64,000 nucleotides of DNA from Stutzerimonas nitrititolerans (lineage in GTDB: Bacteria > Pseudomonadota > Gammaproteobacteria > Pseudomonadales > Pseudomonadaceae). Below the pieces are notes generated by a model. It worked only from the letters and a program-made list of their open reading frames with translations. It did not search any database and was not told the origin of the DNA. The first letter of the stretch is position 1, and every line of letters begins with the position of its first letter. Location: positions 1 to 64,000 of the forward strand of contig NZ_RFFL01000003.1 of assembly GCF_003696285.1 (NCBI RefSeq), read 5' to 3'. This document shows, in pieces, positions 30,770-39,045 of this stretch. The position numbers and the translations under genes are program-made.

Positions 30770-31588
30770 TTATTTAAGACGTCGCTCGACGCCTTTTTCC
30801 ACGAGGATCTTGGCGGAAATTTCCTCGACGGAGAAATGCGTCGAGTTGATGTAGGTAATGTTTTCGCGGCGGAACAGGTTTTCCACTTCGCGGACTTCGA
30901 ACTCGCACTGGGCGAAGCTGGAATAACGGCTGTTGGGTTTGCGCTCGTTGCGAATCGCGGCCAGGCGATCAGGATCGATGGTGAGGCCGAACAGCTTCTC
31001 CCGATAGGTCTTCAACACCGAGGGAAGTTGCAGGCGCTCCATATCGTCTTCGGTCAGTGGGTAGTTGGCGGCGCGAATGCCGTACTGCATGGCCATGTAG
31101 AGACAGGTCGGAGTCTTGCCGCAGCGCGAAACGCCGACCAGGATCAGGTCGGCCTTGTCGTAGTGACGGGTGCGGGCGCCGTCATCGTTGTCCAGGGCGA
31201 AGTTGACTGCGTCAATTCGCTCCATGTAGTTGGCGTTGTGGCTGATCGAATGGGATTTGCCCACGGAATAGGACGAGCGAGATGTCAGTTCATGTTCGAG
31301 TGGTGCGAGGAAAGAGGAAAAGATGTCGATCATGAAACCGTTGGATTCAGCCAGGATGTCGCGAATTTCCTGATTGACCAGGGTGTCGAAGATGATCGGC
31401 CGGGCACCGTCGGTTTCCGCCGCTTTGTTGATTTGCTGTACCATGGCCCGCGCTTTTTCCGCGGTATCGATATAGGGGCGAGTCAGTTTGGTAAAGCTGA
31501 TGGTTTCGAACTGTGCGAGCAGACTCTGACCCAGGGTTTCGGCTGTGATGCCGGTGCCATCGGAGATGAAGAAAGCCGTTCGTTTCAT
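30770..31588 (-). CDS. ppsR: PEP synthase regulatory protein (bifunctional kinase/pyrophosphorylase)
   Basis: A 272-residue DUF299 protein that switches phosphoenolpyruvate synthase off and on by ADP-dependent phosphorylation and Pi-dependent dephosphorylation. The P-loop [10 protein letters not shown] and the N-terminal [20 protein letters not shown] are diagnostic. It is divergent from its target ppsA, with 309 bases between the two starts. Confidence 0.94.
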   Translation of the reverse strand: MKRTAFFISDGTGITAETLGQSLLAQFETISFTKLTRPYIDTAEKARAMVQQINKAAETDGARPIIFDTLVNQEIRDILAESNGFMIDIFSSFLAPLEHELTSRSSYSVGKSHSISHNANYMERIDAVNFALDNDDGARTRHYDKADLILVGVSRCGKTPTCLYMAMQYGIRAANYPLTEDDMERLQLPSVLKTYREKLFGLTIDPDRLAAIRNERKPNSRYSSFAQCEFEVREVENLFRRENITYINSTHFSVEEISAKILVEKGVERRLK

Positions 31589-31600
31589 CGCAGCTGGGGC

Positions 31601-31762
31601 CTTAGCAGATTGTTGAAAGGTTTTGGCGAGGTAGCCAGGACAGGGTAGATCTCATTGAGAGGCAGCGTGGGCTCGACAGCGGTTTACGAGTTGCGCATGA
31701 ACTTCCGATGCGATTCCCAGGTAGTAATGGCGGCGCAGGTAGTTTTTCAACGGCCTGTTAAG
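31601..31762. repeat. Imperfect inverted-repeat element between ppsR and ppsA
   Basis: CTTAGCAGATTGTTGAAAGG (31601-31620) matches the inverse of 31743-31762 at 14 of 20 positions. The right end (TTTTTCAACGGCCTGTTAAG) resembles the end of a repeat upstream of acnB (CATTTTTCAACGACCTGTC, 41901-41919). This 162-bp span fills half of the ppsR-ppsA gap. It may be a small mobile repeat of the kind dispersed in Pseudomonas genomes. Confidence 0.5.
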
Positions 31763-31786
31763 TCAAGAACGGTTCTCAGCTATAGT
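31758..31786 (+). promoter_or_regulatory. Possible ppsA promoter
   Basis: TATAGT at 31781-31786 is a good -10 hexamer, with a weak -35 (TTAAGT, 31758-31763) 17 bases upstream, overlapping the end of the repeat element. Confidence 0.4.
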
Positions 31787-31897
31787 AGCCCTCCGCCGGG
31801 CCACGACTAGCGGGCATTGTCACTTATTTTGCAGGGCCAGGCCACCGTCACGCGGACCGCGCCGACCGAGATTCCAACACAACGTGGAGAGTTCACC

Positions 31898-34270
31898 TTG
31901 GTAGAGTACGTAGTTTCCCTCGATAAGCTCGGCAATCATGATGTTGAGCGTGTAGGGGGCAAGAACGCCTCCCTGGGCGAGATGATCAGCAACCTCGCCG
32001 GCGCCGGCGTTTCCGTACCGGGTGGTTTCGCCACCACAGCGCAGGCCTATCGCGACTTCATGGAGCTCAGCGGCCTGAACGAACAGATCCATGCGTTGCT
32101 CGATGCGCTGGATGTCGACGATGTGAATGCCCTGGCCAAGGCCGGCGCGCAGATCCGTGGCTGGGTGATGGACGCCGAGTTCCCGCCGCAACTGGATGCC
32201 GATATCCGCGCCGCGTTCGCCGAGATGGCCGCGGGTAACGAAAACCTGGCGGTGGCGGTGCGCTCTTCGGCCACCGCCGAGGATCTGCCGGACGCCTCCT
32301 TCGCCGGCCAGCAGGAAACCTTCCTCAATATTCGTGGCGTGGACAATGTGATCCGCGCCGCCAAGGAAGTTTTCGCTTCCCTGTTCAACGACCGCGCCAT
32401 CGCCTACCGCGTGCACCAGGGCTTCGACCACAAGCTGGTGGCCCTGTCTGCAGGTGTGCAACGCATGGTGCGTTCCGAAACCGGCACCGCTGGCGTGATG
32501 TTCACGCTGGATACCGAATCGGGCTTCCGCGACGTGGTGTTCATCACCGGCGCCTACGGGCTGGGTGAGACAGTGGTGCAGGGGGCGGTGAACCCCGACG
32601 AATTCTATGTGCACAAGCACACCCTCGAAGCCGGACGCCCGGCGATCCTGCGGCGCAACCTGGGCAGCAAGGCCATCAAGATGGTCTACGGCGCCGAAGC
32701 CAGCGCGGGCAAGTCGGTCAAGACGGTCGATGTCGACGAGGCCGACCGCGCACGCTTCTGCCTCACCGACGAAGAAGTCAGCAACCTGGCCCGCCAGGCG
32801 CTGATCATCGAGAAACACTACGGCCGCCCGATGGATATCGAGTGGGCCAAGGACGGGGACGACGGCCAGCTGTACATCGTCCAGGCGCGTCCGGAAACCG
32901 TGAAGAGCCGTAGCAGCGCCAATGTCATGGAGCGCTACCTGCTGAAGGAAAAGGGCACCGTGCTGGTCGAGGGCCGTGCGATCGGCCAGCGCATCGGCGC
33001 CGGCCCGGTGAAGATCATTCGCGACGTCTCCGAGATGGACCGCGTGCAGCCCGGCGACGTACTCGTATCTGACATGACCGACCCCGATTGGGAGCCCGTG
33101 ATGAAGCGCGCCAGCGCTATCGTCACCAACCGCGGTGGGCGTACCTGTCACGCGGCGATCATCGCGCGCGAGCTGGGGATTCCGGCGGTGGTGGGTTGCG
33201 GTAATGCCACCGAATTGCTGAAAGACGGTCAGCGCGTAACCGTGACCTGCGCCGAAGGCGATACCGGCCTGATCTTCGACGGTGAGCTGGGCTTCGATAT
33301 TCGCCAGAACTCCATCGACGCCATGCCCGAACTGCCGTTCAAGATCATGATGAACGTCGGCAACCCGGACCGCGCGTTCGATTTCGCCCAGTTGCCGAAC
33401 GAAGGCGTCGGCCTGGCCCGCCTCGAATTCATCATCAACCGCATGATCGGCGTGCATCCCAAGGCGCTGCTGAACTTCGACGGCTTGCCGGCGGAAGTGA
33501 AGAGCAGCGTCGAGAAGCGCATCGCCGGTTACGGCGATCCGGTCGACTTCTACGTCGAGAAGCTGGTCGAGGGCGTCAGCACCCTGGCCGCGGCCTTCTG
33601 GCCGAAGAAGGTCATCGTGCGTCTGTCGGACTTCAAGTCCAACGAATATGCCAACCTGATCGGCGGCAAGCTCTACGAGCCGGAAGAAGAGAACCCGATG
33701 CTCGGCTTCCGTGGCGCGTCGCGCTACATCAGCGATTCCTTCCGCGACTGCTTCGAGCTCGAGTGCCGTGCGATGAAGAAGGTCCGTGATGTCATGGGGC
33801 TGACCAACGTCGAGCTGATGGTGCCCTTCGTGCGTACCTTGGGCGAAGCCTCTCAGGTCATCGACCTTCTGGCCCAGTACGGCCTCAAGCGTGGTGAGAA
33901 CGGCCTGCGGGTGATCATGATGTGCGAGCTGCCGTCCAACGCGCTGCTGGCCGACGAGTTCCTCGAGTTCTTCGACGGTTTCTCCATCGGCTCCAACGAC
34001 ATGACCCAGCTGACCCTGGGCCTGGACCGCGACTCCGGCATCATCGCGCACCTGTTCGACGAGCGTAATCCGGCGGTGAAGAAGCTGCTGGCCAATGCCA
34101 TCCAGGCGTGCACCAAGGCCGGCAAGTACATCGGTATCTGCGGCCAGGGCCCGTCCGACCATCCGGATCTGGCCAAGTGGCTGATGGAGCAGGGGATCGA
34201 AAGCGTTTCCCTGAATCCGGATTCGGTGCTGGATACCTGGTTCTTCCTGGCCGACGAAGAAATCGGCTGA
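31898..34270 (+). CDS. ppsA: Phosphoenolpyruvate synthase
   Basis: A 790-residue enzyme converting pyruvate and ATP to PEP, AMP and phosphate for gluconeogenesis. Order: N-terminal ATP-grasp domain ([30 protein letters not shown]), central phosphohistidine domain with catalytic His418 in GGRTCHAAI, and C-terminal PEP/pyruvate barrel ([20 protein letters not shown]). The TTG at 31898 (then [11 protein letters not shown]) is the likely start: GGAGA lies before it and family proteins begin at this point. An in-frame extension to 31817 is not conserved in character. Confidence 0.93.
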   Translation: MVEYVVSLDKLGNHDVERVGGKNASLGEMISNLAGAGVSVPGGFATTAQAYRDFMELSGLNEQIHALLDALDVDDVNALAKAGAQIRGWVMDAEFPPQLDADIRAAFAEMAAGNENLAVAVRSSATAEDLPDASFAGQQETFLNIRGVDNVIRAAKEVFASLFNDRAIAYRVHQGFDHKLVALSAGVQRMVRSETGTAGVMFTLDTESGFRDVVFITGAYGLGETVVQGAVNPDEFYVHKHTLEAGRPAILRRNLGSKAIKMVYGAEASAGKSVKTVDVDEADRARFCLTDEEVSNLARQALIIEKHYGRPMDIEWAKDGDDGQLYIVQARPETVKSRSSANVMERYLLKEKGTVLVEGRAIGQRIGAGPVKIIRDVSEMDRVQPGDVLVSDMTDPDWEPVMKRASAIVTNRGGRTCHAAIIARELGIPAVVGCGNATELLKDGQRVTVTCAEGDTGLIFDGELGFDIRQNSIDAMPELPFKIMMNVGNPDRAFDFAQLPNEGVGLARLEFIINRMIGVHPKALLNFDGLPAEVKSSVEKRIAGYGDPVDFYVEKLVEGVSTLAAAFWPKKVIVRLSDFKSNEYANLIGGKLYEPEEENPMLGFRGASRYISDSFRDCFELECRAMKKVRDVMGLTNVELMVPFVRTLGEASQVIDLLAQYGLKRGENGLRVIMMCELPSNALLADEFLEFFDGFSIGSNDMTQLTLGLDRDSGIIAHLFDERNPAVKKLLANAIQACTKAGKYIGICGQGPSDHPDLAKWLMEQGIESVSLNPDSVLDTWFFLADEEIG

Positions 34271-34285
34271 TCGGGAGCCAAGCGG

Positions 34286-34309
34286 AAGGGCGGGTATTCC
34301 GCCCTTTTT
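34286..34309 (+). terminator. Terminator after ppsA
   Basis: AAGGGCGG (34286-34293), loop GTATT, CCGCCCTT then T run. Confidence 0.85.
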
Positions 34310-34420
34310 GCCATGAGCCGATCATTGCTGGCTTGGTGAGTCGCGTCTGACTATACCCGTCGTTTCGAAGCGAAAGGGTCGCCTGGCGAGACTCGAGACG
34401 GTTCTTCAAGGAGATTTCCC

Positions 34421-34909
34421 ATGCAATACGTCACGCCCGATCTGTGCGATGCCTATCCTGACCTGGTGCAGGTGGTCGAGCCGATCTTCAGCAACTTCGG
34501 TGGTCGCGATTCCTTTGGCGGCCAGATCGTCACGGTCAAATGCTTCGAGGACAACTCGCTGGTCAAGGAGCAGGTCGAGCTCGATGGCAGCGGCAAGGTG
34601 ATGGTCGTCGACGGTGGCGGCTCCCTGCGTTGCGCCCTGTTGGGCGACATGCTCGCCGAGAAGGCCGCGCGCAACGGCTGGCAAGGCCTGATCGTCTACG
34701 GTTGCATTCGCGACGTGGATATCGTCGCGCAGACCGACCTCGGCGTGCAGGCGCTGGCCAGCCATCCGTTGAAGAGCAACAAGCGTGGGGTCGGCGAGTT
34801 GAATATCCCGGTGACCTTCTGCGGCGTGACCTTCCGTCCCGGTGAGTACCTCTATGCCGACAACAATGGCATCGTGGTCTCGCCCGAAGAGTTGAAGATG
34901 CCCGAGTGA
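34421..34909 (+). CDS. rraA: RraA-family protein (ribonuclease E inhibitor / HMG-aldolase fold)
   Basis: A 162-residue protein of the RraA family. The family includes the RNase E activity regulator RraA and related 4-hydroxy-4-methyl-2-oxoglutarate aldolases. [18 protein letters not shown] and [20 protein letters not shown] form the conserved active-site-like pocket (G-x-x-R-D). Length and sequence fit RraA, but aldolase activity cannot be excluded from sequence. Monocistronic, between two terminators. Confidence 0.85.
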   Translation: MQYVTPDLCDAYPDLVQVVEPIFSNFGGRDSFGGQIVTVKCFEDNSLVKEQVELDGSGKVMVVDGGGSLRCALLGDMLAEKAARNGWQGLIVYGCIRDVDIVAQTDLGVQALASHPLKSNKRGVGELNIPVTFCGVTFRPGEYLYADNNGIVVSPEELKMPE

Positions 34910-34932
34910 GGCCGCGCTCATCGGTTGACCAG

Positions 34933-34955
34933 AGCCCGGCAACGCCGGGCTTTTT
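34933..34955 (+). terminator. Terminator after rraA
   Basis: AGCCCGGC (34933-34940), loop AAC, GCCGGGCT followed by T run, ending just upstream of the ribosome site of cmaX. Confidence 0.85.
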
Positions 34956-34973
34956 GTGGTTCAGGTGGACGAA

Positions 34974-35969
34974 ATGCTGACAGAGGATCAGGGGCAGTCG
35001 GGGTTGTTGCACGCCCTGGTGCTGGACGGAAAGGGCGGTGCTCGCCAGCTGGCCCATGCGGATATCCCGTCGCTGGAACTGGCGGAGGGCGAAAGCCTGT
35101 GGCTGCATTGGGACAGGAGCCAGCCTCAGGCCGTGGCCTGGTTGCGCGAACACAGCGGTTTGAGCGGTTTTGCCTGCGATGTATTGCTCGAGGAAAACAC
35201 TCGGCCGCGGCTGCTGCCTTTGGCGGATGACGAGCTTCTGCTGTTTCTGCGAGGCGTGAACCTCAATCCCGATGCCGAGCCGGAGGATATGGTTTCGCTG
35301 CGCGTCTTCGTCGATGCGCGGCGGGTGATTTCCCTGCGCCTGCGACCGCTGCGCTCCACGGAGGCGGTGATTCAGCAGCTGGCAGAGGGTGTCGGCCCGA
35401 AAACGACGTCCGAGATTCTCATCAGCCTTGCCGAAGCATTGACCGACCGCGTGGACGATCTGGTGGCGGTGCTCGGCGAGAGGCTCGATGAGGAAGAGGA
35501 TCGCCTGGAAACCGATGCGCGCTATACGCCACCGCAGGACAAACTGCTCATCCTGCGCCGCCAGGCCGCGAGCCTGCGTAGGTTCCTGCTGCCTCAGCGC
35601 GAAATATACGGGCAGCTGACGCGTAACCGGTTGCCCTGGTTCGTCGATGACGACACGGATTACTGGAACGAGCTGAGCAACCGCCTGATTCGCTATCTCG
35701 AAGAGCTGGAGCTGGTGCGAGAGCGTGCCAACCTGGTGCTGGAGGCGGAAGAGCGACGGATGCGCGAGCGAATGAATCGCACCATGTATCTGCTTGGCAT
35801 CATCACCGGTTTCTTCCTGCCCATGAGTTTTCTCACGGGGTTACTGGGGATCAATGTCGGGGGTATTCCGGGCTCGGAAAGTCCCTATGGCTTTGCCGCG
35901 GCTTGCGTCCTGATCGGCGCGGTGGCTTTTTTCCAGTGGTGGGTATTCCGCCGCCTGAAGTGGATATGA
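34974..35969 (+). CDS. cmaX: CorA/ZntB-family metal transporter (CmaX)
   Basis: A 331-residue CorA-superfamily protein: a cytoplasmic domain of about 265 residues and two C-terminal TM helices (YLLGIITGFFLPMSFLTGLL and YGFAAACVLIGAVAFFQWWV). The signature between them reads GINVGG, the GIN variant of ZntB-type zinc transporters rather than GMN of magnesium CorA. In P. aeruginosa the gene at this position is cmaX, part of the cmaX-crfX-cmpX-sigX-oprF envelope-stress locus. The ATG at 34974 follows AGGTGG. Confidence 0.85.
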   Translation: MLTEDQGQSGLLHALVLDGKGGARQLAHADIPSLELAEGESLWLHWDRSQPQAVAWLREHSGLSGFACDVLLEENTRPRLLPLADDELLLFLRGVNLNPDAEPEDMVSLRVFVDARRVISLRLRPLRSTEAVIQQLAEGVGPKTTSEILISLAEALTDRVDDLVAVLGERLDEEEDRLETDARYTPPQDKLLILRRQAASLRRFLLPQREIYGQLTRNRLPWFVDDDTDYWNELSNRLIRYLEELELVRERANLVLEAEERRMRERMNRTMYLLGIITGFFLPMSFLTGLLGINVGGIPGSESPYGFAAACVLIGAVAFFQWWVFRRLKWI

Positions 35970-36024
35970 AATGTGACTTTTCCCCGTCGATGCCGTCTAG
36001 ATTGCACAGTTTAACGAGGTGAAC

Positions 36025-36270
36025 ATGGCCGACTCCTTCGAAGAATCCCTCAGGGACATGCTCAGGGCGCAGCCGATGCATGATGACGATGCCTGCCTGG
36101 ATCGTGTTTTGAAGACTGCCAACCGTCAGGTCGGTGCGGGTGACCTGTTCGGTCTGGGTGGCCGTTGGCTGCAGGCCGTGGCGATCGCCTTCAACAATGG
36201 CGCCGGGCATGCCTCGCCCGTATCGCGGCGCCGTGTTTCCCAATCCCTCATTTCCGATAAGGCCGACTGA
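36025..36270 (+). CDS. crfX: CrfX, small protein of the sigX-oprF locus
   Basis: An 81-residue soluble protein starting MADSFEESLRDMLRAQPMHD. No catalytic motif. Size, position between cmaX and cmpX, and sequence character agree with CrfX of Pseudomonas, linked to the SigX cell-wall stress regulon; its function is not known. A GAGGTG ribosome site precedes the ATG. Two bases separate it from cmpX. Confidence 0.8.
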   Translation: MADSFEESLRDMLRAQPMHDDDACLDRVLKTANRQVGAGDLFGLGGRWLQAVAIAFNNGAGHASPVSRRRVSQSLISDKAD

Positions 36271-36272
36271 TC

Positions 36273-37103
36273 ATGGAACTCGATCCCTGGAGCCAGAGTT
36301 TTTTAGGCGCCATGAGCGCGCTTTGGGCACCCATTGCGGCATTCATCCCTCGTCTGTTTGGCGCGTTGCTCGTCGTCGCGGTCGGTTTCCTGGTCGCCAA
36401 GTTGCTGGATACGCTGCTGTCCAAACTGCTGGCCAAGGTCGGGCTGGATCGTCTGGTCGCTGGCACCGGCGTGACCAAGCTGCTCGGGCGTGTCGGTATT
36501 CGCGTGCCCATCTCCACGCTGATCGGCAAGATCGTCTATTGGTTCGTGCTGCTGATCTTCCTGGTGTCGGCGGCCGAGTCGCTGGGTCTCGCGCGTGTTT
36601 CGGCGACGCTCGATATGCTCGCGCTCTATGTACCCAAGGTGTTCGGTGCCGGAATCATCCTGCTGGTGGGGGTGTTGCTGGCCCAGCTGGTCAGCGGGCT
36701 GGTGCGCGGCGCGGCCGAGGGCGTCGGTATCGACTATGCCGGTGGGCTGGCGCGGATTGCCCAGGGCCTGATCATCATCATCAGTATTTCGGTGGCCATC
36801 GGGCAGCTTGAGGTCAAGACGGAGCTGCTCAACTATGTGATCGCCATCGGCCTGATTTCCGTGGGGCTGGCAGGCGCCTTGGCGCTCGGGCTGGGTAGCC
36901 GTGAGCTGGTAGGGCAGATCCTGGCGGGCATCTACGTGCGCGAGCTGTATGAAGTCGGTCAGCGCGTCAGGCTCGAAGGGCTGGATCTGGAAGGCGAGAT
37001 CGAAGAAATCGGAACCGCCAAGACCCTGCTGCTGACGGACGAGGGTGAAGTGGTATCGATCGCCAACAGAGTACTGCTGGAACAAAGAGTCGGCAGCCGT
37101 TAG
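36273..37103 (+). CDS. cmpX: CmpX, mechanosensitive-channel-like membrane protein
   Basis: A 276-residue inner-membrane protein of the MscS-related family, with about five hydrophobic segments (AAFIPRLFGALLVVAVGFLV; IVYWFVLLIFLVSAAESL; VFGAGIILLVGVLLAQL; LIIIISISVAIGQL; YVIAIGLISVGLAGALALGL) and a C-terminal MscS beta-domain-like end (GQRVRLEGLDLEGEIEEIG). In P. aeruginosa CmpX affects the SigX envelope-stress response. It lies directly upstream of sigX. Confidence 0.88.
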   Translation: MELDPWSQSFLGAMSALWAPIAAFIPRLFGALLVVAVGFLVAKLLDTLLSKLLAKVGLDRLVAGTGVTKLLGRVGIRVPISTLIGKIVYWFVLLIFLVSAAESLGLARVSATLDMLALYVPKVFGAGIILLVGVLLAQLVSGLVRGAAEGVGIDYAGGLARIAQGLIIIISISVAIGQLEVKTELLNYVIAIGLISVGLAGALALGLGSRELVGQILAGIYVRELYEVGQRVRLEGLDLEGEIEEIGTAKTLLLTDEGEVVSIANRVLLEQRVGSR

Positions 37104-37178
37104 ACGCGGCAAATCTGATAAAATACGCCGCCTTTATTTTCTGAATGGCGGTCACCCTGGCTGCCGGTTCGAAGCGTC

Positions 37179-37769
37179 TTGACTAAAACCCATTCGCCCA
37201 CCATGAGCTATGACCCTCGCCAGCTTTCTGATGAAGAGCTGGCTCAGCGTGCCCATGACGAGCTGTTTCATATCACTCGGGCTTATGAGGAGTTGATGCG
37301 GCGTTATCAGCGCACGCTGTTCAATGTGTGCAGCCGATATCTGGGAAACGAACGAGACGCCGACGACGTATGTCAGGAGGTAATGCTCAAAGTCCTGTAT
37401 GGCTTGAAGAACTTCGAAGGCAAGTCGAAGTTCAAGACCTGGTTGTACAGTATTACCTATAACGAATGTATTACCCAATATCGCAAAGAGCGGCGCAAGC
37501 GGCGTTTGCTCGACGCGCTGAGTCTCGATCCGCTTGAAGAAGCGTCCGAGGAAACCTCGCCGAAGGTTGAGGAAAAGACCGGCCTTGAGCACTGGCTGGT
37601 GCATGTGAATCAGATTGACCGGGAAATTCTGGTACTTCGTTTCGTGGCCGAATTGGAGTTCCAGGAGATCGCGGACATTATGCATATGGGGCTGAGCGCC
37701 ACGAAAATGCGTTACAAGCGGGCGCTGGATAAGCTGCGTGAAAAATTCTCTGGAACCATTGAAACTTAA
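37179..37769 (+). CDS. sigX: ECF sigma factor SigX
   Basis: A 196-residue extracytoplasmic-function sigma factor with region 2 (YEELMRRYQRTLFNVCSRYL, DVCQEVMLKV, FKTWLYSITYNECI) and region 4 (VLRFVAELEFQEIADIMHMG, SATKMRYKRALDKLR). In Pseudomonas SigX drives oprF and membrane fatty-acid genes and has no classical anti-sigma factor. The TTG at 37179 gives the family length of 196; the ATG at 37203 is the alternative. oprF follows after 99 bases, where a SigX promoter is expected; I could not define its boxes. Confidence 0.92.
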   Translation: MTKTHSPTMSYDPRQLSDEELAQRAHDELFHITRAYEELMRRYQRTLFNVCSRYLGNERDADDVCQEVMLKVLYGLKNFEGKSKFKTWLYSITYNECITQYRKERRKRRLLDALSLDPLEEASEETSPKVEEKTGLEHWLVHVNQIDREILVLRFVAELEFQEIADIMHMGLSATKMRYKRALDKLREKFSGTIET

Positions 37770-37868
37770 CGGTTCAAAGTTGTCGTATTGAAAGCGAACA
37801 GCTTGGGCCCACAGACAACCGGTTTCCTTAGATTGTTCTGATATTAATCACCAGATGGGGATTTACGG

Positions 37869-38855
37869 ATGAAAACTAAAAACACCTTGGGCGTTGTAAT
37901 TGGCTCGATACTGGCCGCCACGTCCGCCGGCGCATTCGCCCAGGGGCAGGGCGCCGTAGAGGTAGAGGCGTTCGGCAAGCACTACTTCTCCGACAGCTCC
38001 CGCGACTTCGAAGACGAAGGTGAGCTGTACGGCGCCGGAATCAGCTACTTCCTCACCGACGATGTTTCCCTGGGCCTGTCCTACGGTGAATATCACGACG
38101 TGACGACCAACGATCCGGTCGACAACGGTTCCCACAAGAACATCAAGGGCAGCCTCACCGCGCTCGACGCGGTTTACCACTTCGGTCAGCCGGGTGTGGG
38201 TCTGCGTCCCTACCTTTCCGCAGGCATGGCTCACCAGAGCATCGGCCAGGCCCGCAGCGGTCGTGACCACAGCACCTTCGCCAACATCGGTGCCGGCCTG
38301 AAGTACTACTTCACCGAGAACCTGTTCGCCAAGGCTAGCGTCGACGGCATGCACAACATCGATGCCGGCGACAGCGAGTGGATGGCGGGCGTGGGCGTGG
38401 GTCTGAACTTCGGTGGTGGTACTCGCCAGGTCGCTCAGGTCGAGCCGACTCCCGAGCCAGCACCGGCCCCCATCGTCGACACCGAGCCGGAGCCGGAGCC
38501 TGAACTGGTCCGTGTCGAGCTGGATGTGAAGTTCGACTTCGACAAGTCCCGCGTACGTGAAGAAAGCTACAGCGACATCAAGAACCTGGCCGACTTCATG
38601 CAGCAGTACCCGCAGACCAGCACCACTGTTGAAGGTCACACCGACTCCGTCGGTACCGACCAGTACAACCAGCGTCTGTCCGAGCGTCGTGCCGAAGCTG
38701 TTCGCGACGTGCTGGTCAACCAGTACGGCGTGGAAAGCCAGCGCGTCGACTCCGTCGGTTACGGCGAGTCCCGTCCGGTTGCTGACAACAGCACCGAGGA
38801 AGGTCGCCAGATCAACCGTCGCGTTGAAGCTGAAGTGGAAGCTCAGGTTCGCTGA
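37869..38855 (+). CDS. oprF: OprF, major OmpA-family outer-membrane porin
   Basis: A 328-residue porin and peptidoglycan anchor. Signal peptide (residues 1-24, ending AFA-QGQ), an eight-strand N-terminal barrel (to about residue 185), a proline/glutamate-rich hinge (PTPEPAPAPI, TEPEPEPEL), and the OmpA C-terminal domain binding peptidoglycan (DFDKSRVREESYSDI, EGHTDSVGTDQYNQRLSERR). The P. aeruginosa protein is about 350 residues and has a four-cysteine hinge; this one has no cysteine at all. It is followed by a strong terminator. Confidence 0.95.
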   Translation: MKTKNTLGVVIGSILAATSAGAFAQGQGAVEVEAFGKHYFSDSSRDFEDEGELYGAGISYFLTDDVSLGLSYGEYHDVTTNDPVDNGSHKNIKGSLTALDAVYHFGQPGVGLRPYLSAGMAHQSIGQARSGRDHSTFANIGAGLKYYFTENLFAKASVDGMHNIDAGDSEWMAGVGVGLNFGGGTRQVAQVEPTPEPAPAPIVDTEPEPEPELVRVELDVKFDFDKSRVREESYSDIKNLADFMQQYPQTSTTVEGHTDSVGTDQYNQRLSERRAEAVRDVLVNQYGVESQRVDSVGYGESRPVADNSTEEGRQINRRVEAEVEAQVR

Positions 38856-38877
38856 TTCCTCTGAGCTGCTGAAAGAG

Positions 38878-38908
38878 AACCCGGCCTGCATTGCAGGCCG
38901 GGTTTTTT
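38878..38908 (+). terminator. Terminator of oprF
   Basis: AACCCGGCCTGCA and its inverse TGCAGGCCGGGTT form a 13-bp stem with a short loop, followed by six T. Confidence 0.92.
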
Positions 38909-38962
38909 GTTGTCCGCATTTTTGGGATTCTGTTCGGGGCGGCGTCATTAATCAGGCCGCAC

Positions 38963-38997
38963 AAAAAAAGCCCGTACCGAAAGGTACGGGCTTTTTC
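38963..38997. terminator. Terminator of acnB
   Basis: AAAAAAAGCCCGTACC, loop, GGTACGGGCTTTTT. A-rich on one side and T-rich on the other, so it can act in both directions; it faces acnB on the minus strand. Confidence 0.9.
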
Positions 38998-39045
38998 TTC
39001 TTCATTACAGGGTCACCTGGTCAGGCAACCCCTGTGTTACTTGCC

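Noticed and set aside
31820-34162. A 780-codon minus-strand frame opposite ppsA
   Set aside because: Shadow frame; ppsA is certain from its phosphohistidine and barrel motifs.
37104-37868. Explicit SigX promoter boxes before sigX and oprF
   Set aside because: A SigX promoter before oprF is expected from known biology, but I could not identify -35/-10 elements with enough confidence to list them.
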